Part shown: in pieces, positions 36,601 through 48,600 of the stretch
Position numbering within the stretch: position 1 is the first letter of the stretch
Layout: every line of letters begins with the position of its first letter
Source of the DNA: Spirometra erinaceieuropaei
Taxonomy: Eukaryota; Platyhelminthes; Cestoda; Diphyllobothriidea; Diphyllobothriidae
Direction of reading: 5' to 3'
Length of the DNA: 64,000 bases
Assembly (NCBI GenBank): GCA_902702965.1
Contig: CACRXP010000234.1
Span: 222,364-286,363, forward strand
Notes under the pieces: generated by a model
Told to the model about the DNA's origin: nothing
Seen by the model: the letters and a program-made list of their open reading frames with translations, nothing else
The model's database searches: none
Made by a program: the position numbers and the translations under genes

Positions 36601-39600
36601 GAGGAGGAAGAAGGTGTGATCGCTGGGACAAGAAGTTGTTTAGCCTGATCTTTTGGATTCTCTTTTGAGCCTATTATCAGAGATGGCCGCGGAAGTTTAC
36701 ACCTTCAATGTTGCTGGCAGTTCCACGGGCTTCTATATGCCTATCTCCAACTACTATACTTCACGGACGCAGATGTCAGCCTTCTTTAATTGGCTTTGAG
36801 TCAAAGACATCTGACTGTACCTAAAATGCACTCTCATAGGGGCTAGGCAACGGTCACGGCGTCTACCGCCTCGATTCCAAGTCACCGTAGCGACCGTCTA
36901 AAATTAAAGTTGTGAAAGCGGTGGCAGTTTTTCAAATAGCTGTGAAAGTTTCGCGTCAGCTATGGACAACATTTGAGCCGGCCGTCCGGAAAAGGCCAAT
37001 AGTCGCCAGGACACATGTGTGAACACTGCGCTCGCACTTATTTCTGATCGTCCTGATCATGTCTAGACATTCTGGCTCCCTGGCTCCATGAGGTGATTGG
37101 ACAAACTTGGAGAGATGAGGTTGCTCCTGATGACTGGGACTCGGTCATCCTTGTACCTATTCTCAAGACGGAAGATAAGAGAAATGCGAGAACTACAGCG
37201 GCATAAGCCTCATCAACATTGTTGCGAAGATCTTCGCTATCGATCTACTGAGGTGATTCCAGGCTGTGCGTGACTAGGACGAGACCCAACCAAGCCGGAT
37301 TTCTTGCTGGATGTGGATGTGCGGACCAGGTATTCATACTGAGGTGCATTCTCGTATTCCGCCATAGCTGCCAGCAACCGACGGTCGTCTGCTTTGCTGA
37401 GTTGGTCGTCGTGTTAGATTCCGTCCATCGTGAGTCGCTGTAGCAGACAATGGCACTAAATGGTATGCTGCCAAAAATCATCGCCATGATGAAGGCCTAT
37501 TATCGCTCAACCACTGCGCGAGTCCTGGTCCGCAACAATCTTTCCCAACCTTTTGATATTCGGTTTTGCATTCGGCAAGGGTTTATCCTTTCGCCCATTC
37601 TGTTCAACTACGCTATGGACGGGAGGGCGCTAAGCGAATATGGCGGCGTCTAGTTTGCACCCGGACACCGGCATACCGATCAGGCCTATGTCGATGATAT
37701 TGCTTTGCTTGCCCCAAGTTTTGGTGCCCTGCGTCTATGGTGTCACAGGTGATTGAAGTCGCGAAATAGGTTGGTTTGTCCAGAAACTCTGGGAAGACTA
37801 AGGTGCTCTCAAGCGGCATCCCTTATCAGGAGAAGGCGCCTCTCGGGATTGATGGCTGTCAACTTGAAGAAGTAGACAGTTTTAAATACCTCGGGGCGAG
37901 GCTGCCGCCGAATTGACGGAGTAAGGACGACATTGTCTCCCGAGTTGATGCTGCTGGATGGGTTTTCTCAAGCCTTAGAAATTGCCTATGGATCCGACGC
38001 GACATCACTGTCGCCACGAAGATTCGCGTACACCATGCATCCGTCCGGTTAGTACTTATGTGCGTTTGTGAATGCTGGGCTTTGCACATGGCGGACGAGC
38101 GAAAGCTGGAGTTATTTGACCACCACTCCATGATGACTATCCCTCGAGTAAAGTATGCCGAAATTGTCTCAAATGAGACAGTCCGCAATCGCTGCGACAA
38201 CATCGCAAGTATAACCGAGACCATCCACGAATGACGACTGAGGTGGTTTTGGCATGTTTTTTTTGTCGTCTACCTCAGAAGCTCAGTGTTGCTGCCCTCC
38301 ACGCGGCTCCGTTACCTCATTGGAGGCGTCGAGGAGGGGGTCAACTCAAAACCTGGCTCGACACAGTTCTTCAAGACATGGAAGTGGTTCTTGGGCCTTT
38401 GGTATTCGATCTCCGTCGTTGGCGAAGGGAATGGGTTGAGCTGTTCAGATCTGCTGCCGTGGATCGTCACGCGTGGAGAGGTACAGCTAGGGGCATCAGC
38501 GAGGCCGGCTAGATCAGGCATGATCGCAGCCGTACCAAGTGCAAGTAAGTAAGTAAGTAAGTAAGCCTAACCATTGGGAAAGGCTTGGTTTGCTGAGAGT
38601 GATGTGATGCCGTGTAAGGACTCCCTTTCAAATGTGCATTTGCACCCAAATCACCACTGCCTCTCAGGGCAGCTGTGGTCCTCGTCGCTTTCATTAGACG
38701 GACTTCTAGGGCTGAGGTACTACCTTGGTGATCACGCGAATCTGACTTTGTTTATGGTTTACTGACGACGTCAACGTGTCAACGTGCCAAAAACTGCCGC
38801 TCCCGTCTTCCCTGTGATTGTCGCCAATTGCAGGTCTGTGGCCAACTAGACCTGGGGCCGAAACCTCAGGCATTCTGTCAAAGACAAACCGGGATCGACA
38901 GCCCTCCCCAGTAGGTCACACTTTGCGTTCTGTTGCCTGATATCCAATCGGCAGCTGTCTATGACATGCTCCGGCTGCAGTACTTTCGTTTCGATAAAAT
39001 TTGTGCGACACTGGCACACCTACTGGCCATTGCATCACCAAACAGCTGATAGTGCAATTGACGGACCGAATGACTCACCGCTGCGGTCTACTACGCGTTT
39101 TTTATTTATAGTGGTTCCTCCGAGCCGAGCAATTAGTCGCGCTCATACTGTCTCTCCCGGTGTTGGGACTTAACCTCTGTCTGACTTCATCTCATGAGTA
39201 AAGAAAGACATGACCGAGACCCCATATAATACCTTTCTTCCAGGCAGTTGTGTGTTGCACCAACTTTCCAGGCGTCATTTTCCTTTTTTTATGACTGGGG
39301 ACAGCATGTGCTGTGGTCTCTTCTCTTGCGTGAACTGCGTTTAATGGCGTTTCGTTTGTTACTGAAGCTCAATTAGTAACGGTGATATTTCCTTATTTAG
39401 GCCGATGAACTGCGGAAGTTAAAGGGCCTAGAGGTCGAGCCTAGCGAGGCGACTGCTGCCGCTCTGAGTCAGATGAGCATCAAGCTCCTGGAAGCCGAAG
39501 CAGAACTTGCTCAGAAGGACGTGAGTAATTGTTTAACTCTTTATTTTGGGTCATATAAGACTTTTTCGCCATTAATTCCTCTTTTAAGTCATAGTTATCC

Positions 39601-42600
39601 TTTAAGCTCCCTGTCATGAGGGATGCCACGCCCTCGCAGACTTTGTTCTATTCTCAGGGTTGAAGCGAGCACCTCAGAGTGCTTTTTTCATGTCTAACCG
39701 CAAATACCACTTGGTCTTTGCATGCACCCGGAGGTCCCAGTTCCTGCCTTGCAAATATTCGTCTACGCTTCCGATGCAAGCGAGTGCAGTGCAATGTCTT
39801 GTTCGGTTGATGGCATTACACGAAACTTTTGGATCATCCATTTAAAGCGAACTCTTGAAGATATCCGAGTCGATTAAAATCAGAATTCCACACCGCCATA
39901 CTTTAGCTTGCTACACATTCTGGGTATTACAGCGTGCATTTTAACTTCCTCGCGTGCAGATGTTTCCTATCAGCTTTTATTGAGAAGCTTAACGTTCATA
40001 AGTTTCTGACAGCTATGTAGTGCTAGTAGGAGTTTAACGCGTACAGAGACTCGAAGGTAGTAGTGTATTGATTCGACGGCAACTTCCTCCGTAGCTGTAA
40101 TGTCAGTTAACCTTCTTCATAAACGTTCTAAAGTATATAATGTGAATGCATAGGCAGGCTGTTTTGTTTTATCAACCACTGCGCCCGGGGCTGCCTCCGA
40201 TCGTCTTACTCTATTGTCTTGCCATCGGAGCCAGCTGGGTGCGGAAGGGAGAGTGGGCTAGATGCTACGCAAGCCTTCCCCATTATGAACTACTTCACGT
40301 GCAACTCACCCCCGCTGCGCCCACTCGGTGGGGCGTATGGTGGACATCGTCGTTCGCCACGATCGAACTGTCGTGTTGTCCGATATGTATGTCCCTGTTG
40401 AGCCAAAAATCGATGGAATTTTTGCTGCTTCTCATGCCATCCTAGATTAGCTTTTTTGCTGTCATACTGAATGGCATCTTTAGGGAAATCTGGTGACGAC
40501 TTTCCTGCAGCCGTGTACCATGCACTTTTGGCTTTCATAAACGTATGACTAGATACGGTTTTATGCGAGCTTAGACGCTTTTTTTCAGCCGCCCTCGACA
40601 TGAACGCGCACTGCGTTTTGCTAGGTGTTAAGTAAACAAGCTGGATATTCGAGTTGCTGTTCTCATCTCCAACCCTTTCTTTCCGTATTTATTATGCTTT
40701 GCGTTTTTCCCATTTATTTCATCCAGTCCCAACTGCGTGCCCTTCTCAGGTCCCGAGCAGTGGACTCTCCGGGTTCTTCTCCCGGAAAGTAGCTCACTCT
40801 GTATTTCTGTGTATATATAGTAGCTCACTTTCCCTCCCGCTTCTCCACTTCCTCTTCTATGCTTCCCTCGTGTCCATTCCCTAACACAACTGTTGCACCG
40901 CACACCAGGCGTTCGCTGTATTTGGTTTTGTTGTGTGGCTTGACGGGTTGTAATCTGCTTACATGCAACTCTTTCTCACAATTTATCTACTTTACTGCCC
41001 ACTTACCCGATCATTATTCACTCCGTGCTTGGCCGCTTCATTTCCGCATGTCCGTGCTCACCGTCGCACTGTTCCGTCATCTTTGCGGTAATCACACGCA
41101 CACAGGAGGAGGCCCTAAACCAAATGGTGGAATTGACGCGTACGGAACTCGAGATACAGAAGGGTGAGCAGACAACTTCCCCCACACAGATGCTGATTGT
41201 TGAAGAGTTAACGAAACGATTGGAAGTCCTTGAGGCTGAACGTTGCAATCTGGCCACTTCCCTGACTGAACGTCAACAGGCGACCTCTTATGTACGTTGC
41301 GTGCTCAGGATCCCTGAGTTCTTTAAAATTACTCCTTTTTTCGCCACTCTGTGACTGCTGGCTTCTCTCTAGCTATCGTAAGCGACACTTTCGTAAATTG
41401 GCTTTTATTAACTCACATAGCTTTGCAACTGCGCCAGAGATTGACTTGCTTCCTGTGAGCTATAAAATAGCAGTTAAAATTTGCCTTCGAAGAGGTACTC
41501 GAAAACGTTGGCTCCAGCATAAGGTGTTCAAGGTGAATTCTCATTGAGCAAAGATTATGGCCTCGAACCCTGGGCCTAGGATTGCGGTGCGGCTAACTGC
41601 CGACGGCAGGCAAGCCCGAGATGACCACTCCAGCCTACGCTGCATTGTCGGTAACCTTCTGGATTGTATTAACTCTCCGTCGCCTCCTCCGTTCCTTTGA
41701 CTGCTGGCCGTATTACAGATCTCTTGTGATTCTGGCGGGCCATGAACGGGCAGATAACGTCCGTTTTGGTAGATCCAAGACGGGAGGCGAGCTCCAAGGC
41801 TGCGCCCGATAATATACATTCCTGACTAAATAAGCTATGTGATAAAATGTAATTGGCGCACTTTCTCCACCTAGCTCCGGAGTTCTTTTTATTATGTAGG
41901 ACGACTGCTGCACTGCGACACCATACTCTTTACAGTTCGACATCCGTGATTGAGCTATCTAGGTTGAAGCCATTTCCAGCAAAGAACATTGGCACTGAGA
42001 CTGTAAGAAATTTTGCAGTCTTTCCAGGCTGCACTTGAATGAGCCTCGTGGTACACCACACATGCATTTGTAGATATGAGCAGAAATTGTGGGGTTAGCG
42101 CCTCTGAAAATCACGAGCCTTTTGTTTTCCAAGCATTCTTAATCTATCTGCAAATGAGAACATAACTAGTTCATGAGTAACATTCACCTGCAGTTTATCT
42201 TACTATTCCTGCCATTTCAACACCTATCCTCTTTGTCGTCGTCTGCACTGCCCTACCAGCTGAGGGAGGGGGGGTTACGGCCGCCCGAAGTCCTAAAAAC
42301 ATCTTCGGCAAAATGTTTACTTCAGAGCCCCGCAAATTACATAGGCTGTTGATGATTAGCAAGTGGAGGTATTTCTAGCAAAGTTTACCAACTGGCCTTT
42401 TTTCTCCCTGCATTAGAAGCGCGCTCTTGCCTAGGTAGCCTTCCGCCCCCACGAGGAAGTAAGAAAATTAAAGGCGGCACTTCAGGTAGATAAGTCAGTA
42501 ATGCGAAGTGCTTACACTCAACCTCTTGTTTTATAAGCACATCATGAACTCTGACAATTGTTATTTTGCACTTGTAGTTGCTTGCAGCGCATAGTTTTTC

Positions 42601-45600
42601 GACGCCCGTCCAGGTACCTCTCCTCAAAGTTACAACGTCGTCGGTATTTTTATCGCCAATGTCAGCTGGCTACGTAGTGACTTCCCCACGTTTATTATAG
42701 TGACATCTCGCATGCATTTTCGGTTTTGTGTCTGTGCAGTTTGTGAAAGATACGTGGTTTTCTTTATTTGCTAGCTCGAGGAACTACTATCCCAGAAAAG
42801 CACCGAGGTGGATCAGTATGCTGAGCGGGTCGCGCGGCTGGAACTCGACCTTTCTAATCTTCTCGCCGATCGTGATCGGAAGCGGAGTGAACTGGAGGCT
42901 GCCATTGGCAGTCATGGGTCCCCTGAAGACGTGGCGGTGACCATAAATACTCTACGACGGCAATAGTAAGTATGAAATTGGGTATCTATAACGAGTAGTA
43001 AAAGATGAAGATCGTCACTGTTAACAGCGCGCAACGATAACTGTCACAAGGGGATTTGCGCGACGTCGATCTCGCCTTCCCCATACCCGCCGTGTGCCAC
43101 TTGCACGATCAGGACGACTAGGACGAGCGCGGGCGCAGTGCCTCACGAGGCTGGCTCAGCGTGTAGGCAAGCTGCACACTTGCTGATCGCCACACACGCA
43201 CGAATTAGACCTCAGAAGGAGCGCTGTCGGGGGGAACTGTCATAAGGGCCTATCTTAGCGCGGAGCAATTGCAGTCTGACCCTCAGCGCAAAAGAGGAAC
43301 GAGTTGCCTCCTCAGACGGCAGCCGTCCAGGTCGAATCGGTTTTTTTATAGCAGGAAAATGTGCTCCAAATTGCATCTGGGCAAAGTTGCTTCAGGATTT
43401 GTTATATGCCATACGCCTGGGTTGTTACGGTCGACAGGGAAAACCCCGGTCCGTTTTGCAACCATCAGTTCACTCATCATGATCGGCGATGGATGACATC
43501 ACAAGGGATGTTTGAGGCTTGAGTAATGAATGACGCTATGGTTCGTGTGTGCACACATGCCACTGAATATGTCAGTGTAGTTTCTGAAGATGCTTGTGCA
43601 GTTAGTGCAGGTAAAGTTATTTCCAGTGATGGTTCCCCATTCGCCCTACGGTCGCTGTGCAGATGTCCGACCTCACCCACATCCATATACACAACGGCGC
43701 ACTTAAACAGAGGTGCAGGACTGTTCAACGGGGGCACTGGCTCCTCGTCTAGTACCAGTATTGTGCCCGTTCCAAGGGGTTCATAAACACGAAAAATGGT
43801 CTGACACGCAGTGAAGGCAAAGCCAAGACCCTGCTAAATGCCAATAGACAGCCTATGTAGATAGCTCATTTCACAAAGTGAATGAGCCGTCCCTAACCGT
43901 GTGACCTGCTCAGACGCGCTTATATCTCCCGAGTTCAGTGAATCTGGCAAAAGTAGCAGACAACTGTTTTACCGTTCTTCAAGCGAGCCCTGACTTCGAA
44001 TGTGGTTCTGCACGAAGTCCGGATAGATTGCCATGAATACGAGAAAGGTTGCGGTCCTGATCATCTGCGGTGCGATGTATGCTGACCAATTAAATGATTC
44101 CTCCGATGTTTATATTTATACATAGACCAGCAGCACGGGCCTTGTTTTGTATGGCTTAACTGATAACTAAATGTGTCTGACATACGAGATCTTGCCGACG
44201 ACTTCGTCCTATTTTCGCTTTCCTTGACTCGGTCCTGCCACTATTTCCTGAGAGATGAGGGAAATGGGAGAACTTTATTATGCGCCACCTTCTACATTAC
44301 CAAGTTCACCGCCACTCTCGCTTTTTTGTAGTTTACACTGACGCAATATCCGAGTGTAGTTCGTATTTCTAGTCCGCTCAGGGCCAACACATGGATGCAC
44401 GTCAGATTGGCCGCTGCTCCTGTGTCCACCGCAAGAGCCCTGGAACATAATGCATGGGGAGGTGGAAGTAAGGTTAATCCTGCACAAACCTCAACCACAA
44501 TCGATTACCTCCGTAGTCACACCTACCTTGTCAAGTCCGATTCTGATATCCAGTGGATGTGTGCCCATCAGTTCATGTACAATCGCACGTGCTTTCGTCG
44601 GGGTTTGGGTTAATTGACGAATGCATCGATGGGTTCAAAAAAGATGCTGTATCGACCTCTTCTGCCGGCCCCGACTACTATGTATGCGTGAACGTGGCGT
44701 TTGACATTTTCAATCTGGTGTTACTAACATTCACCTACTTGTTCTGCGACTTTTAACCATATTCACTATAGAAATACGCCTACTTGCATCATTTAAGTAA
44801 CAACGTTAATGTCGTTGTAACAGAGACATACGTGTGGAAAACTGCATTTGTGGCCGTCTGGTTGCAGTCTGCCGCAAACTTTTGGTGCAGGAAATTATCT
44901 CTGCCCATTGAAATTTTGTGCAATAAAATGTAATTCATCGGAAGATAGGGCTTAAATGTTCGTAGATGTTACTTCTCAGTTTGTCCACGTTAGCGCGCGA
45001 GTGATGGTCGCCAATCCGTTCTGATTTTAAGCACAGATTGGTCTAGTTTGTCACCGTAGCAGAAATTGCCATTTCTTGTCCCCTCAGAGCCTTACATAAG
45101 TACACAGAGTTGGCTGCCAATCGTTGCGGCTTTTGTGTGGAAGTCTCGAAAGCCTTGTCTTTCATGCTCCAGTCCTTGTCAATTTGTTCTTTTTTAGGCC
45201 AAGGTGACTCTGGCGCGCGATTTCGCAATTAAAAAGTTATAAATTGTACCTCTAAGCGGCCTATTTACATCACTGGGGCATTGCTAGGTTACTGCCTCCT
45301 ATCCGTCCATAGTTTGTGCGCTTGGCTGTCTTCGTTGCCTCGTTATGCTTCCGGCCGGTCTGTGAATACTTGGGCTGCTTGCCTTCTTCCTGAACGCTAC
45401 AACTAGCCGTCTTTTGTGACGCCGGAAGTATCTAGTGAGCTTCGTCCTACTATATTCGACTGAACCCCGTACTCGCCTACGGAAATCTTAAATTATGCTT
45501 CTTGCCAGAAAATATTGCTTGAACAAGATGCTAAGGCAATTTCAAATGCCAGTACGGAGTAAGTAATGCATGGCAGAGTATGTGCTCCGGTGTCTCACCC

Positions 45601-48600
45601 TCCCCAGCCTCATCCTCTTCTCATTGACGGGAATTGTTTTTGGCGAGCGCAGACGATAGACGGGGTAGGTGGGTGTGGGGAGTCTGCTTCTCTCTTGTCT
45701 CATTTGTTCTCCCATTGTCACCCTAACAAGCCATCTGCGCCTGGTTTTAATTTAGCTACCTGGGTCGAAATGACGGGCTTGCTGTTAGACAGCAATATTT
45801 TGCTGTCCTTGTACTTTGCTCTTGGCAGCGACGGTGTTTGGCACGCGCGTGTACACACCCCAACCTATGTGTGCGTCTGAGTCTCCGTGCGTCTCAATGC
45901 ATGCGTGTGTGAGCCGTGTGGCCTTTATGACCACTCGTTTCTGTGAGGTCCAGGCTCTTGTGTGGTACGCATTTTGCTGGCGGCCTTGCATCTCCTCAGA
46001 CTTTACTCTCTACCTCATCCTCACTCAGTCCGCTTCGAACAGGCCATTGGCTCCTGAGAGATGGGGAAATGGAGTTATGTTGACTCTAAGGTTCCAATTA
46101 GCATTTATAAAAGAACGCTATCTTTCTCACTGGAGTAAGTCTTGCATACTTTTACTCCACTGCGACGTGCCCATAGCCGTAGCTTGGGAGTTTGCCAACT
46201 GATAGATGAAGCCCGTCCTCCTCTGAACTGTGAGCCAGGCAACAAGGGTTTTCTCTCAATGTCTCCTAAATGGCACTCCGACTCATTTGGGGCCTTAGAC
46301 TTCTCTCTTTTTTTCTGTTTCGCGTCCTGTCAGATAGGGAGCAGCACGCTTGCGACACATGCACATGAATTGCCTAACTTTGTCAGTCATTTCGCTCACG
46401 CCGATTTCCTCTGGTTTTTATTTTGTCATGCTTTTGCAACATGGTGGGTGTGAGAATAGTGTGAAATAGATGCCTCGGGTCCTATCTACCACGGCAGTCT
46501 GCCTTGTCGCTTGTGACGGGACAAATTAGCATGCCTGTCACAGTTTCCTCGACCTTGAAAGTCAGCCTATTTGAAGCATGAGGACAATTCCGGAAATGGT
46601 AAGCTGTTACGGAAGTAATCACTCAAGCATACGAAGCGTCTTTCATCTGGGAAGTGAAAACGTCAGCTCACGGTAGCATTCAGTAAACGTGCAGGATGTG
46701 CCCAACTTCGTGTTTAATCCTCTAGTCGCGTGTGTCACCGGGAATGGATCGGGACATTAGGAAGTGAGTGGGGACGACGATGCTGATGTCCAATACCTTT
46801 GCACTGTAGCTTTCTTCCATGTGTTTACTTCATGTTCCCGCTTTTAACTTGGTAATTTCTCGGAGTACTGACGGGTTTTGAGACCTTAGCAAAAGATTCG
46901 TTTGGCTTACTGTCGCCTTGCACCAAATTGATCTAAGTTCACTATCAGTCGGCGTCCAAAGTAGTCCTGTTTGGGGGTTATCTTAGTGTGCTGCCGCCAA
47001 CAGACCGTTTTGCAGCAGCTTCTAGCCCGCTCGGTCTGCGGACGGCAACGGTATAGAGAGGGACCCCGCCTAACTGTCAGTAGACTGTGGATCGTACTAT
47101 ACGTGGTTTATGGTAAAGGGGGTTGTATGGGCGGGGCAGCACGCTAGACAGTAAGTTGACAAAATGACAGAAAACACAAAAATTGCCTGAATTTATGCCG
47201 AAAGTCTTATCCTACGCTATTGTACGACAACGGAAATGAGAGTAGTAATTAAACAATAAACAAAAAATAAGTTTCACAAATAGCGGATTTTAAGTTAAGG
47301 TGTGAGGTCGTGGGAAGTAATCGTTGTTGACAGCGTAATTTCTCCAACAGTATGCCAAGATAAAACCCCATATAACACGATCCGCTGTCCACTGACAATT
47401 AAGTGGTGTCCTTCTCTATGCTGTTACCTCCGGGGCGCTGTGTGCCGTCTGGTGCGCGTGCGAACAGAAGTTCATTTCTCGAGTCACCCAATCGGACGTC
47501 AACTCACTGGGCATTTCGCTCACTAGGTCGTGCATATCTACCCCTAACGCTGTCTGTATCAGCCTGACTGTGAGTCGGACAACTGTTTCCTTTTCTGGTG
47601 ATGAATTCGTGTGCGCGTTCGAGACACTCCACGAACATAACTGCTTTCCGAAGATTGGACCTCATCGCCTTTTCAGTGAATGATTTTCTGTAAATTTCGG
47701 TTGCAACTATTTTTACCTGACTGGCGACTCGATCACAAAACTATGAACTTTCATCGTAGTGAATGCGCGTGTATCCGTAGATTAGAAAACCTTTCATAGG
47801 TAGCGGGTCTTCGCAACCCTCTTCAAACTTTTGCGACGCCAACCTCTGGCTCCATTATCCCCTATCCTGAATCCCCCTTAAAGACTATTTTTTTCTTGTT
47901 AAGTTGTTTCTCGACATGGTCTGGCGGTTGCAGAATTAGCATGTCGTCATCTCTGCATCGGCCGTTACCGCGCCTGCCAGCACCCCACGCCCTAGTGTTG
48001 ACGGCGGGATTGTCTGATAGACAGATCCACGTGTACGCACTCGCCGGCGCGTGGAAATTCGCCCGCCTGTGCGCCTATCGATCTCTCGCCCCCTCTTGCC
48101 TTCACGTCCACGGGCCTCCACACACACTTGCCTGCCGTTTTCGTGCGCGCGTGTTCCTTTGTGCACGCTTCGTACGCAGGCCGCGCCTCGACCGCTCATG
48201 TTGGCACGCTGCCAAACCGGAGCCTACCTTGCTTCAGGGTTTCGGCGACTGCTGCTCTGGCCAGGCAGTCCTTGCGTGTCAGAAAAGACGCTTTGTATGT
48301 GAAATGGTGTTGCGTAATCGTTGCCGACGGCGCGGTTCTGCCCCCATCACTTGACTTTTGTAGCTTTGTCGCTTAGAGGCGGAGCAGGCGCGAGGGCAGG
48401 GAATGAGGGTCGTGACGTCATCGTCGTCACAAGCCTCATGTAGTGTTATTATGAAAAAAGTCCTCGTCAGAGTTTCCGGTGGTCGGTTTTTGCAGTCCCT
48501 GTCTTCGAGTCATTCGGCTGCATTTAGCCTCCCGTTTTATGATGGCATAGAGATGGATTAATACTCTTTCACCACTGCATTTGCACTCATCATTTCCTCA

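Larger units (their letters stand above)
36331..39400. other. Intron with RTE-like element
   Basis: Holds a (GAA)n array and the longest RTE-like copy. 38570-39390 carries no recognised feature. Confidence 0.65.
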
